A DNA stretch of 64,000 nucleotides from Myxocyprinus asiaticus. Its lineage: Eukaryota > Chordata > Actinopteri > Cypriniformes > Catostomidae. The stretch spans positions 21,012,595 through 21,076,594 of the forward strand of contig NC_059374.1 in assembly GCF_019703515.2 (NCBI RefSeq), read 5' to 3'. The translations under genes and the position numbers were made by a program. Under the pieces are notes generated by a model. The model saw only the letters and a list, made by a program, of their open reading frames with translations, was not told where the DNA came from and did not search any database. Positions 11,851 through 23,366 of this stretch are shown one piece after another (the stretch's first letter is position 1; every line of letters starts with the position of its first letter).

Positions 11851-12933
11851 TAGGGATGTGCCCGAAGCCGAATACATCATTCGGAAAGGCACGGATAATG
11901 ACTTCAAAACGAATAACGGACCCGAATAATATAACAAATATTTGTATGACTGATTATCCAAAAAGCACAAGGATGAAACGATATTTTAAATAAACATTTC
12001 CAAAATTACAACGAATTTATGAATCTGTGCATCCAGTATTTCTAAAGTGTAAACCTTATGAATGAAAATGCGCACGTTGTGATTTCAGATCATATTTGGA
12101 AGCATTTGCAGTCTCTGTTAATTGTGCACGTTTGGAGCTTATCAAGTGTAACATAATGTAACATCATATACACTTTCCACTTCGTGAAATGCTATATTCA
12201 CACGTGATTCTCAAGTATTTATTTATAGCCCAAAACTGAGCGCGATGTTAAATTCCTGAACTGAACTGATGATTTCACGTCGGCGCTCGTCTATCCGTCT
12301 CTTAAAGTTGACCACATTTATGTCCACATCAGAGATTAAAGTTATTAACTGGTTAAAGCTTTATTCCGAAAAAGCGTTAAAATGCTCCATAAAGGTTTAA
12401 ATGCTTCATATAGTATTCATCTATTAGGAATATTCCTCCTTATGTAAAACGAAGAAACTGAAACATGCTTTCCTTCTTCTTCTTCTTCTTCTTCTTTAAA
12501 CTGTGCTAAATTTTAAAATGTTAAGTGTTCTTGAACTCTGGTAAGGCTCTATATAAATGTAACATTATTATTATTATTATTATTATTATTAAAATAAATA
12601 ATGGTGTACTATCGTAAAAATTCCTGATAGATTTACGGGACTTTCACCTGTTTGTGGCTATATTGATTTTATTTTAATTTTATTATTTAAATAATTTAAT
12701 GTTTGAATTTGTATTTATTATTTACTGCTAAATGTGTGCTTGACATTTTCACATTTTGCTTGACACCTCTTGCCACCAGAATAATGTTGTTATACATGCA
12801 AAAACAAATGAAAATTCTGTTTCATGCCGATATTAATATCTGAAATACCAGGAGAAACCACAAAATATTCCACAGTTAATGTAGCCTACAAATTCAGCTT
12901 CATCTGGTAAGAATTCTTTTTAAATAATAATTG

Positions 12934-12969
<36 letters not shown>

Positions 12970-13239
12970 TATTATTATTATTATTATTACTATTATTATT
13001 GTTATTATTATTATTAGGCTATTATTATGAAAAGGCATAACAAGGCATATTTTATTAATAGAAACTATAAATGTAAAAGTAATACTTAAAAATGTGCGTT
13101 TCATTTAGTTTTGACGCACTTCCGGTTTAAGCCCCGCCCACACCCGGTTCTATCCGAATACAGAGACAGATACAGATAACTTTGTCATATGAACAGATAC
13201 AGATACAAATACAGATAATGGCTCCGCTGCACACCCCTA
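11851..13239. mobile_element. hAT-like non-autonomous element with perfect 8-bp duplication
   Basis: It starts TAGGGATGTGCCCGAAGCCG and ends CTGCACACCCCTA, flanked by ATTGCTAT at 11843-11850 and again at 13240-13247. Subterminal motifs CGAATACA(T/G) occur at both ends. The length is 1389 bp, with no transposase frame. Internal ATT/AAT microsatellites at 12568-12591 and 12937-13016. Confidence 0.75.
12937..13016. repeat. (AAT)n-(ATT)n microsatellite
   Basis: AAT repeats switch to ATT repeats, giving a local near-palindrome. Confidence 0.9.
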
Positions 13240-13286
13240 ATTGCTATTATTCGAAAGTTATTTATTGTTGAGGTATAATAAGTTTT

Positions 13287-13380
13287 GCTAGAATCAGAAT
13301 CAGCTTTACTGCCAAGTATGCTTACACATACAAGGAATTTGTCTTGGTGACAGGAGCTTCCAGTGTACAACAATAAAAAA
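13287..13380 (-). mobile_element. LINE 3'-end fragment
   Basis: AGAATCAGAATCAGCTTTAC followed by AAGGAATTTGTCTTGGTGAC is the reverse complement of a common fish non-LTR 3' tail as I remember it. Only the tail is present. CA/AAT-rich sequence follows to 13500. Confidence 0.45.
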
Positions 13381-13500
13381 ACAATACAAAAACAGCAGCA
13401 AGACATGGATAATAATAAAAAATAATAATAATAATTATACACATACGTACACACACACACAGACACACACATACACATACGTAGTGCAATCTAATACATA

Positions 13501-14738
13501 CACTATATTGCCAAAAGTATTTTCTCATCTGCCTTTAGACGCATATGAATTTAAGTGACATCCCATTCTTAATCCATAGGGTTTAATATGACGTCGGCCC
13601 ACCCTTTGCAGCTATAACAGCTTCAACTCTTCTGAGAAGGCTTTCCACAAGGTTTAGGAGTGTGTTTATGGGAATTTTTTACCATTCTTCCAGAAGCGCA
13701 TTTGTGAGGTCAGACACTGATGTTGGACGAGAAGGCCTGGCTCGCAGTCTTCACTCTAATTCATCCCAAAGGTGCTCTGTCGGGTTGAGGTCAGGACTCT
13801 GTGCAGGCCAGTCAAGTTCTTCCACACCAAACTCGCTCATCCATGTCTTTATGGACCTTGCTTTGTGCACTGGTGCTCAGTCATGATGGAACAGGAAGGG
13901 GCCATCCCCAAACTGTTCCCACAAAGTTGGGAGCATGGAATTGTCCAAAATCTCTTGGTATGCTGAAGCATTCAGAGTTCCTTTCACTGGAACTAAGGGG
14001 CCAAGCCCAGCTCCGGAAAAACAACCCCACACCATAATCCCCCCTCCACCAAACTTCACAGTTGGCACAATGCAGTCAGACAAGTACCGTTCTCCTGGCA
14101 ACCGCCAAACCCAGACTCGTCTATCAGATTGCCAGATGGAGAAGCGTGATTCGTCACTCCAGAGAACGCGCCTCCACTGCTCTAGAGTCCAGTGGTGGCG
14201 TGCTTTACACTACTGCATCCGACGCTTTGCATAGCACTTGGTGATGTATGGCTTGGATGCAGCTGCTCGGCCATGGAAACCCATTCCATGAAGCTCTCTA
14301 CGCACTGTTCTTGAGCTAATCTGAAGGCCACATGAACTTTGGAGGTCTGTAGCGATTGACTCTGCAGAAAGTTGGCGACCTCTGCGCACTATGCGCCTCA
14401 GCATCCACTGACCCCGCTCTGTCATTTTACGTGGCCTACCACTTCGTGGCTGAGTTGCTGTCATTCCCAATCGCTTCCACTTTGTTATAATACCACTGAC
14501 AGTTGACTGTGGAATATTTAGTAGCGAGGAAATTTCACGACTGGATTTGTTGCACAGGTGGCATCCTATCACAGTACCACGCTGGAATTCACTGAGCTCC
14601 TGAGAGCGGCCCATTCTTTCACAAATGTTTGTAGAAGCAGTCTGCATGCCTAGGTGCTTCATTTTATACACCTGTGGCCATGGAAGTAATTGGAACACCT
14701 GAATTAATGGGTGAGCAAATACTTTTGGCAATATAGTG
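13501..14738 (-). mobile_element. Nearly full-length Tc1-like transposon
   Basis: Flanked by TA (13499-13500 and 14739-14740). The terminal inverted repeats read CACTATATTGCCAAAAGTAT on the left and the exact mirror at the right end (ATACTTTTGGCAATATAGTG). The 1238-bp length suits a Tc1-like element. The transposase gene inside is on the minus strand and broken. Confidence 0.9.
13583..14614 (-). pseudogene. Tc1-like transposase, frameshifted
   Basis: The start (MGRSQELSEFQRGTVIG) reads from 14614. The N-terminal 130 or so residues are intact: a helix-turn-helix (SREISSLLNIPQSTVSGIIT), then the second domain with GRPRKMTERGQWMLRRIVRR and SRTVRRELHGMGFHGRAAA. The frame is then lost near 14210. 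A second open piece (13877-14101) holds [20 protein letters not shown] and stops just after the HHD that normally begins the second catalytic aspartate region. Remaining C-terminal sequence to 13583 (…KGGPTSY end) is readable only with frame changes. The enzyme would cut and paste by a DDE mechanism, but this copy cannot make a full protein. Confidence 0.85.
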
Positions 14739-14740
14739 TA

Positions 14741-17700
14741 TCTGTTATCTGTTATGTACAGTGCAAATACAAATCTGTTATGTACAGTGCACCTTAACCT
14801 CTACTTTGTACCATTTTGGAATGACAGAACTATTCATGATTGCAGCTGTTTTTTTACTTAAATCTCTTGATGATTTTCTACCTGAACAATTTACTCAATA
14901 CCCTGAGAACTCCTGTAGATGGCAGTAAATATGTAAGTTGCAGCACAATTGTGAATACTTTTGGAGACACTACGGTTATGATCAGTTTCTAAGGCCATGT
15001 ATAGAGAACACAATTATGTACTGTGTGATAAGCAAAGGCAGATGACCCCACGACTTTGTATCGTTGTTATGTAAAACCACACAACTCTCGAGTGAAGTAA
15101 TGAACAGAAGCATCTGTACCGTAACAGTCCTGCTGCTCTCAGCTGAGGTCACAATTGTGACTGATAGAGGTCAAACTGTGAAGTTTTATTGATGTTGCTA
15201 TGCAACTGACCCCTGGCCCCCCTTAAAACAACCCCATCACCATCTTCAAACCCCTCCATTTATCATCCTTCATGCTTATACCTGGATTAACACCTTCACT
15301 TCTGTCACTGAGCTGTTATATGGTCGTGCCATACCACAGGAAATTATCCCAAGGCTATTGTGTCCTCATAGTAAGCATGTCTGCTTGAGCACACATCCTG
15401 GGAGCAGGCCCTTTGTTATGAAAGTTCACCCTGCCCTGAAGTGACCTGCAGTCTGTGCCTCCGACCCCCACCTCCTCTACCCCTTTCCTGAATGCAATAG
15501 GACTCAGAACCAGAGCCATATGGCACTGCCACGCCACTGACAGGAACAGTGGACAAGAGAAACGGAAACATGGGCCCTAGGCCAACTAAAGGCCATCAAG
15601 AACTCAAATATGTGTCTCTGGCTTACGGTGATTGTTATGTTATTTTTAGCGTAGTTACTGTTTTTCAGTGTGTGTTTACATGGAATACATGGAAAGATCT
15701 CTGCAGGTGCTTGGCCTAATCAAACGTACTCAACTGTATTTGCGTCAAGTGCACTACAATCTGCCATTTTGTAAAGGAGCAGAGATGAGTCAATGTTTAC
15801 GATCACGTACTGTTATGCCGAAAGAGAAGGGAGTCACCAGCGGTCACCTTTGATTTATGTTTTTCATTTCTGTTGATAAAGAGTGAAGTCTGAGACCACC
15901 ACATTGAAAATGTGGGATTAAATATAATTTAGACCTGGAAATAAACAGAATGTTTTAGGATTTTGAAAAATATACTGTACAATACAGAAGTGTTATGATG
16001 TAATATATATATGAAATATATTTTGGCACGATTTCTAGGTCCCTAATAACACATTTCATTTTCTTTTCTTTTTTCTTTTTTTACATTTTAACTAATTGGT
16101 AAAAGGTCAGATTTCCTTCCATTTAAGCACACAAAATGCATGACGGATCACTTTCAGAACTTGTGGATGCTGTTATTTGAAGCAAAATGGGGACATACCA
16201 AATACTAAGAAATTCTGTAACTTTTTGCTCAAATTGTTATGCTGATAATATATTATCAATTTTGAATGAAATTAGAAAAATACTAAATAGAAGCTTGTGG
16301 ACATTTGGAGTCATCTGTATATTTGTATCATAAGTCATTTTGTAAAAAACAAACAAATAAATAAATAAATACAAAGTAAATAAATTAACTCTTTAAGCTC
16401 TGAAGGTGTTTTTAAAGATTTCCTGTTTCAGTGGCATGCCCAAAATTAAAGGCTTATTTATATGTAAAAAAAAAAAAAAAAAAAAAAAACACAAAGAGAG
16501 AAATAAAAAAAAAACTTCAGCCAAAAACTTTTTTTTCTTATTTTTCTGATTTGGCATTATATATCTCACAGTGTAAATAAGGTAATCTCCTGTAACTGAG
16601 TAAAAATGTTGTGTTGATACGACAAAGCAATCAAAAGTTATAGCATTACAAAAATAATTTATCCTAGTGTCCAAAAACATCTCAAGGTGTCCAAAAGCAT
16701 CTCCAAACATATAAAACATAATAATTGCACATAAAAACTAATTACACATGCAAATACAACAAAGGTATGCTCTCTCTTCAAAGCATGTAAGCACGAATAA
16801 TGAGATTTCATTCAGTTCAATTCTGTGTCGAGCATCGAGTCTGTGTCATGTATTTGGCGCCATCTCCAGGTGGCCATATGTAATTGCAGTGAACAATTCT
16901 CTCAATCCATTTTTGGATGACTTCCACCTCTGGCTGCAGTGATCTGAATCCTAATACAATTTGATTTGTGTTCCATGATCGTGGACCATGCACTACATAA
17001 TTTCCGATAAATTAATCTGATCCAGGAGAGCTAACAGGTTTTTAGCCTGATACCACATTTTGTGCTGTGTGCACATTGTGCTTCGGATGAATTATCTACT
17101 GATCAATGCATCCGATTACGTTGTGTGTGGGCTCGTTTTAACGGAGATCCTCTCATCTAAGTAATGCTATGTGATATTTTATATTTTGTTTATTTTTCAT
17201 GAAATTATAAGATAAAACGCGGCATATAAGCAACACCTGTTTACATGTAACATGTATGTCAAAGACGTGTACTTAGCTTTTATTCACTATATTTTTGTCT
17301 ATGAGTAAAACAAATAGGCTGGTTGTATTCCACTCTTTGAGAGCTTTCTAACGGCATATGACACATGGCTATTTGATCAGTCTGATGTTTTTGCAGATTT
17401 TCAATAATATGTGCAGTGCAAAATGATTAATATATTATTCAAACAGAACACTTCAGATTTGTCTGCAAATTTCAAAGCACTTGTTCAATTTTGTTCATAA
17501 TGCCTACATGCACCGTACAGCTGCTATGCTTTAAAATGCTATCCATATGTGTTGGTCATGTATGGAGTTATTGATATTTTGATTGTAATTTGTTTCTACA
17601 TGGGCCTTAAAGACATCCTTAAAGGGTTAATAAATGAATATTATTTATTTAAATAAATAAATAAAAAGCAGCTGCCGAGAGTGTAAGTGTAAATGTAAAT

Positions 17701-19166
17701 AGTTTTTACAGAGGAATATCTGTATTGGTGCTAGAGCATCAGCCCACAACACGGCTTATGTGAACAATTGTCTTTTCAAGGGGAAATGACTTTATTGCCT
17801 GCCTGAGCATTGTTCTGATGAAAATAGTATATGGATGAATGAATTCCAGTTTCTGAAGGCAAACCAAATGTTCCTTCGCTAAAGAGTAGTTGTTTCCTGC
17901 TTACATACAAACGGTGGAAGAAAAAAAATTGTAGTTCAGAAGGTCTCACACAATCTCATACATCCATAGAAATCTTGATAAAAGCATTTGAGGAGACTCA
18001 GACATACACTTTAGATAAATAGGGATTGAATGTTTGTTTGGCACATTTTCTTGGATGCTTTTTGTGCTGTCAAGTTTTTATGAAATGTGCCACACATTGT
18101 TAAGGGACCACAATTTGTATGGCAATGGAAATTATGACTCATCCACTTTTTGATTACAGGATAGCAGGATGATAATTTGTTTATGGCAGCACTTGTCTGA
18201 ATATGTCTAAGCACATAATTGTGTGTCATCTGCAAAACAATGATAGCTAACATCCTCCTTTGACATGTAGATGGATGTTACTGACAAACATGTCACCGAG
18301 AGAAAGCTTGTTGAGAAAAGGCTGAAAAGTAAATTAACATTTCTCCGTCTATTATTATCTCAATCTAAACAATTTTATTTAAGGATGCACTCTGATATCA
18401 AAGTGAAGAAGCTTATTAAAGCATTGCTTTTAAAATATTAACAGGGTCGTTGTTACTGATGTGAACAAAAAAGCGTGAATCTGCTGTGTACTTCTGTGCG
18501 TGGAGAGCAAATATACTCAAAATACTTGTTATTGATGCAGTGAGTTCTTGATGAAGGTTTTCATTCAGACCTCTCAGACATTGTTTGCTATTACGCAGAA
18601 CAATTTCTCAACTGAGGTGAGGAGAATTTCAATTTGTTGCACAGTTGGTTTCCCTAGAGCTCGCAACTGTTGTCTGTTCTCTGATTCTCAGCCCATTTTG
18701 AGTTTCAAGGAAAGACAAATGTTCGCTTCTCACTTCAATAATGGTGGTCTTTCACAAGAGACACAAAGTCAATGCAGCAAAGAAAAACTGCACATGGCAT
18801 TAAGGAAAGCCCCAGAGAACAGCACCAGTAAATCTAAAGAAGGCCGATCAATGAGGGGTCTAATTTGCACTGGAAATAACGTCTGCTTAATGGGTTGCTG
18901 TAAAATAGAGCCACATATCTATTTATCAGAAACGCATCCCTGAAAAGCTAGTTAGAAAGTTTAAACAACAATTGTTACTTCTTTAGAATAAAGCAAGTCT
19001 CTGCTATTTACTTGAGGTGCAACAAAAGATGCCCAAAGTACTAGCCAAAGAAAGATGTCCAGAACCAAAAAAATTTAATAAAAATTTGCTAAACGTTTCT
19101 TGCTTAGAAAATATGCTATTTTTGTTATACTTGTTCAAAACTGTTCAGATTGGTCTTCTAACAATG
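14741..19166. other. Long stretch without a recognisable gene
   Basis: Unique-looking, AT-rich sequence with short ORFs lacking domains or splice support (for example 18548-18943). A 27-base A run is at 16467-16489 and (AAAT)n patches at 16360 and 17650. It may hold distal regulatory DNA of the Robo gene, but nothing specific is visible. Confidence 0.4.
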
Positions 19167-19231
19167 CAGTGGTTTTCAAACTGGGGTCGTTCTGCTTTCT
19201 AAAGACTAATCATAAGATTAACCACAGTTAA

Positions 19232-19663
19232 AGGGATAGTTCACCCAAAAAGGTGTTGGTGAGAAACAGATCAATAATTCTCCTCCCTGCCCAGTAGATG
19301 TCAATATGCACAAGAATGCGAATCAGCAAAACCAAAAGAAGAAGAATGTGAAAGTGGAAATTGATAGTCAGAAAGGACTGAAATATTGATCTGTTTCTCA
19401 CCCACACCTATCATATCACTTCTGAAGACATGAATTAAACCACTGGAGTCTTATGGATTACTTTTATGCTGCCTTTATGTGCTTTTGGACCTTAAAAGTT
19501 CTGGCCACCATTCACTTGCATCGTGTGAACCTACAGAGCTGAGATATTCTTCAAAAATAATCTTCGTTTGTGTTCAGCAGAAGAAAGAAAGTCATACACA
19601 TCTGGGATGGCATGAGGGTGAGTAAATGATGAGAGAATTTTAATTTTTGGGTAAACTATCCCT
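19232..19663. mobile_element. TTAA-flanked foldback MITE (family A)
   Basis: TTAA at 19228-19231 and 19664-19667; ends AGGGATAGTTCACCC and GGGTAAACTATCCCT. The left arm is largely deleted; the right arm is full length. Confidence 0.85.
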
Positions 19664-19789
19664 TTAATTTTTTAAATATTGCCAACTACAATGTTTCCCT
19701 TTAAATTGCCATTACATTTTAGGAAGGGGGTCCCTCAAAAGGGGATCATCATATTTAAGTGTCCTTCCTTGGCATCAAAAAGTTTGAAA

Positions 19790-20122
19790 ATGGATGTGCT
19801 GAGTGACTCCAGCCAGGTCTCCTAAGCAACCAAATTGGCCCGGTTGCTAGGGAGGGTAGAGTCACATGGGGTAACCTCCTCGTGGTCGCTATAATGTGGT
19901 AAGTTGTCGGTGGGGCGTGTGGTGAGTTGAACGCGCTCAACATGCCACGTGATAAGATCCGCGGGTTGATGGTCTCAGATGCAGGGGCAACTGACATTCA
20001 TCCTCCGCCACCTGGATTGAGGCGATTCACTACGCGACCACGAGGACTTAAAAGCGCACTGGGAATTGGGCATTCCAAATTGGGTGAAAAAGGGGTAAAA
20101 TAAAAAAGAAAAAAAAAGAAAA
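19790..20122 (+). mobile_element. tRNA-derived SINE, 5' truncated
   Basis: Body motifs GTGACTCCAGCCAGGTCTCC, GGGAGGGTAGAGTCACATGG and GGGAATTGGGCATTCCAAAT are followed by an A-rich tail. Flanked by a 13-bp duplication AAAAAGTTTGAAA (19777-19789, 20123-20135). The tRNA-like head is missing here but present in the copies at 26151 and 46618. Confidence 0.85.
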
Positions 20123-20199
20123 AAAAAGTTTGAAACCCACTGATCTAACCAATGAAAATCATCATAACTGATATAACTTTCGACTCGCGAAGGAAATGC

Positions 20200-20746
20200 C
20201 ATAATATTAAATACGCGCCACAGTAAACTGTCGCTTTAAGATTTGTTTGGTGCCGCGGGAGAAATACGTCCTGGCCTAGTGGACGCACTGAGAAAGTCCT
20301 CGCACTTCATTCTGCAGATCGCTGCTGTGAGCGGCACACGCGCACAGTCAAGCGTCGTATTCATACGCCAATGAGCTCAATGGATGAAACAGCCTATGAA
20401 CTCTATGGACCGCAGTCAGCGCATCTTCAGCGGAGTCACATCCTAGCAGAATGAGTGATGGAGTGAGCGCACAAAACTAGTTAGACAACAGAACAGAGTC
20501 GTCATGCGACACCATATACAAAGTCTCGCGCATTTCAGAGGCGTTACTGAGACTTTATTGTAATGTATCGCTGTGGATATATTTAAGAGAGCAGTTGAAG
20601 TGTAGTGTAAATTGTTTATCTCTTGTTCTCATTTTTCCTCTCCTGATACGTTTCATATATGTTGTGGTGATCTTTGCCTTTAGTTTAAAAACCATAGTAT
20701 ACTTATGTCGTAAATAAAAGCGCATTTATCGTTGGAAGACGGACCA
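20200..20746 (+). promoter_or_regulatory. Probable promoter and 5' leader of the Robo gene
   Basis: The stretch before exon 1 is richer in G+C and CpG than the flanks, especially about 20250-20470 (CCGCGGGAG, CGGCACACGCGCAC, GCGTCGTATT). A CCAAT pentamer occurs at about 20368 and no clear TATA box is seen near the ATG. This suggests a CpG-type start region; the exact start site cannot be read from sequence. Two short upstream ORFs lie in it. A SINE and the end of a hAT-like element abut it on the left. Confidence 0.45.
20371..20480 (+). other. Two overlapping upstream ORFs in the presumed Robo 5' leader
   Basis: An ATG at 20371 opens a 27-codon ORF ending in TGA at 20452-20454. A second ATG at 20451 overlaps that stop and gives nine codons ending in TAG at 20480. 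Both stop well before the main ATG at 20747. If the transcription start is upstream of 20371 they could lower translation of the receptor. Whether they are in the mRNA is not known from sequence. Confidence 0.35.
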
Positions 20747-20807
20747 ATGGCTTTTGCTGTCATAGGAACGCTATTACTGATGCTCTCCAACATCTACGGC
20801 TCTTTTG
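20747..20807 (+). CDS. robo3: Robo receptor, coding exon 1 (start codon and signal peptide)
   Basis: The exon begins with an ATG at 20747 and encodes 20 codons plus one base before a GTAAGT donor at 20808. The peptide is short and hydrophobic (MAFAVIGTLLLMLSNIYGSF), as expected for a signal sequence directing the receptor to the secretory route. It ends in phase 1 and joins exon 2 at 31928 to make a Gly codon, giving ...[10 protein letters not shown], which matches the family's G-S-R-x-R-x-E-D start of the mature protein. An in-frame TAA at 20711-20713 lies upstream with no other in-frame ATG between, so this start is well supported. First coding exons of Robo genes vary between paralogues and transcript forms, so a further upstream promoter and alternative first exon cannot be excluded. 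Symbol assigned by similarity of exons 2-4. Confidence 0.8.
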
Positions 20808-21550
20808 GTAAGTTAAAAAATACTCGTTTATTGATCCGCTGACGCGCGCGATGTTGGGTCGATGTACTGCGCGTGCAAATATGTTTGACTGTCAAAGTCA
20901 TGCTGTTTATCTTTGTTCACTGTAAAGAGCCAGATGGCAACCAATTATGTGCCTCCAATGTTTCGCTTGCTGTATGTAATGCAATTCTTAATACAATTTA
21001 TGGAACATGCAACAAATTCTCAACAATCCATTTATTTTTGCACTAGAAAATCCTCAATATACTACTAATGTTGAGTCACATCAGGTCACATCTGGGTTGT
21101 GCCATAACAGCCGCGGGAGACGATGATAAGAAAAGGTTTTCTATTTAAACATTTAAAAGGTCATCATCGCTCATACTTTATAAATGAACAATAGATGATG
21201 CTGACATCGGTATGCTGTGAATAGATATAACACAAGACATCTGTGTTTTTAAATATTTACGTTCAGGCACCTATGAAAGGGTAAGAGAGAATATTGAGCT
21301 TCATTACTTTATTGGGTAACAATGATAGGCTACAAGATAAGTATAATTACAGGTACCAATACCAATAGCAACAATATAGAATAGTAAAGGGAATATTAGA
21401 CTATGTTATGATAAGAAATACTATTTATTTATTTTGTTTATTTATTTTTAGGTTTTTATGACAGTTTTCAATGTGCATTCTCAGAAAATCTGCTTAAAAC
21501 TGGCCATAATACCCATTTTTACTCTGAGTTGCTATACTTATTAAAACTAC

Positions 21551-21928
21551 TTGGTAACACTTTACAATAAGATTCAATTTGTTAACATTAGTTAAGAACA
21601 TTAGTTAACATGAATTAACAACGAACAATACTTTTACAGCATTTATTCATCATGGTTAATGTTAATTTCAACATAAAGCAATACATTTTTTAAATAAAAA
21701 GTTGTATAGGTTAACATTAGTTAATGCACTATGAACTAACATGAACTATCAATTAAATTATGTAGATTTTTTTGTACATCAATGAATTAAATTTTTACTT
21801 AGGCTATAAACACTTCACTTACATTTAGCCTCTTTCCTATACTCTCTCACACACTTTCTTGTCTCTCACTGGGACTGCATCTTTTTTTACAAACATGCAC
21901 ACACACATGCACATACAGTCACACACAG

Positions 21929-21991
<63 letters not shown>

Positions 21992-22273
21992 TGTTGGTGC
22001 AGCTATCAATATGAGGACTCTCCATAGACATAATGATTTTTATACTATGCGAACTATAGATTCTATCCCCTGACCCTACCCCTAAACCTAACCCTCACAA
22101 AAAACATTCTGCATTTTTACATTTTCAATAAAACATCGTTTAGTATGTTTTTAAGCGATTTGAATTATGGGGACACTAGAAATGTCCTCATAAACCACAT
22201 TTATAGCATTATACCCTTGTAATTACCGGTTTGTAACCTAAAAAAAAGTCCTTGTAAACCATTTAAACCTGCC

Positions 22274-22316
<43 letters not shown>

Positions 22317-23366
22317 TCCTGTTCAAAACAGACATGACAGATGTAACAAATATAACAAATAAACTAAATCTAAGGTACTATTGTCTAAAGGGGGTGTGGC
22401 GAGAGTAATGCACACATTAGTCTATAGAAGATTTGAAAGAGGAAATTGTCCACGTTACTCTGCACCCATCTGATGCCAAACCATCTTAAAGCATACTCAT
22501 GCATCAACATTCGGCAGTTAATGCAAGCAAATAGAATAGATTTTGCTTAAAAACATAGTAAAGAAGTAATAATGTTGTGTACTTGTGTTGTTTTTATGTT
22601 TAGTTGAAAAAGAATAAGTTGGTTTCATAACTTTTGACAACCAAGTTGTATTGAGCAATTATGAGAAATAGGAAATTAATTCCAATTACTAGTAATTCTC
22701 ACATTAGATGTTAATATAAATTGTATATTATGTTATATTTAGAGAGAATTTCACAGAATTGTTGATGTCTTCAAAAAAAGATGTCTTCACATGTATCACA
22801 GTGGTTTTGCTGTAGTTTATGCATATTTTGAAAAGTCATATTAATAACTTTTATATTTGCCAGTAAACATGCCAAAAATATAAATCTTTTTACATGTATG
22901 AACATATAAAAACGTATTAATGACTTACAATATAGCTTTAGATGAAAACCATCGGGTTATGAATTATTTATAAGCTTGAATTCCACCGGGACAAAATTGA
23001 CCCGCGAATGCAAAAGTTGTTTGCAGAATCTGAGTGCAATAGGAGGGTTAACAAAGATTTTTAAATGCTGTAAAAAATATAACGGTTGCACTTAATTTTA
23101 CAGTACGTGTACTTTCAGTATATTTACAGTGTATTTACCCAAGAAAATACTGACTAATATAATTAGGTAACTACATGTACTTAATATGGGTTAAGGTTAG
23201 GGTTAGGTTTAGGGTTAGTACTATAGTTTTTGTAATTATATAGTACGTAAATGTGGAACAGTACTGTAAAATAAAGTGCTACAAATATATCGTTCATTGA
23301 TAGTTCATGATACCTAATGCATTAACTAATGTTAACGAATGGAATCTTATTGTAAAGTGTTACCAA
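21551..23366. mobile_element. Putative DNA transposon with perfect 25-bp inverted ends
   Basis: TTGGTAACACTTTACAATAA plus five bases at 21551-21575 is matched exactly in reverse at 23342-23366. Subterminal TTAACATTAGTTAA-type motifs occur on both sides. The body includes a CA-flanked cassette. I see no clear target duplication, so the two ends could belong to two copies of one family rather than one element. Confidence 0.5.
21927..22317. repeat. CA-microsatellite-bounded cassette, copy 1
   Basis: (CA)n at 21927-21988 and 22267-22314 enclose about 280 bp beginning TTGGTGCAGCTATCAATATG and including CCCTACCCCTAAACCTAACC. A close copy lies at 30832-31192. Confidence 0.8.

Larger units (their letters stand above)
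19167..20142. mobile_element. hAT-like element carrying a MITE and a SINE
   Basis: Inverted ends CAGTGGTTTTCAAACTGGGG and (reversed) CAGTGGGTTTCAAACTTTT mark 19167 and 20142, a type of end common among hAT elements. Flanking sequences TTCTAACAATG and ATCTAACCAATG are similar, but no exact 8-bp duplication is certain. The body contains a TTAA MITE (19232-19663) and a SINE (19790-20122). Confidence 0.55.

Noticed and set aside
12886..13104. Ile-rich 72-codon ORF
   Set aside because: Translation of ATT/AAT repeats inside a hAT element.
13185..13528. Cys/Val- and Tyr-rich minus-strand ORFs
   Set aside because: Translation of CA and AAT repeat tracts next to a LINE tail.
18548..18943. 131-codon + strand ORF
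   Set aside because: No recognisable domain, no promoter or splice context; a length possible by chance in this stretch.
21837..22031. Cys-Val repeat ORF
   Set aside because: Translation of the CA microsatellite.
22075..22100. Telomere-like CCTAAC repeats
   Set aside because: Short and degenerate, part of a dispersed cassette; not an interstitial telomere array.
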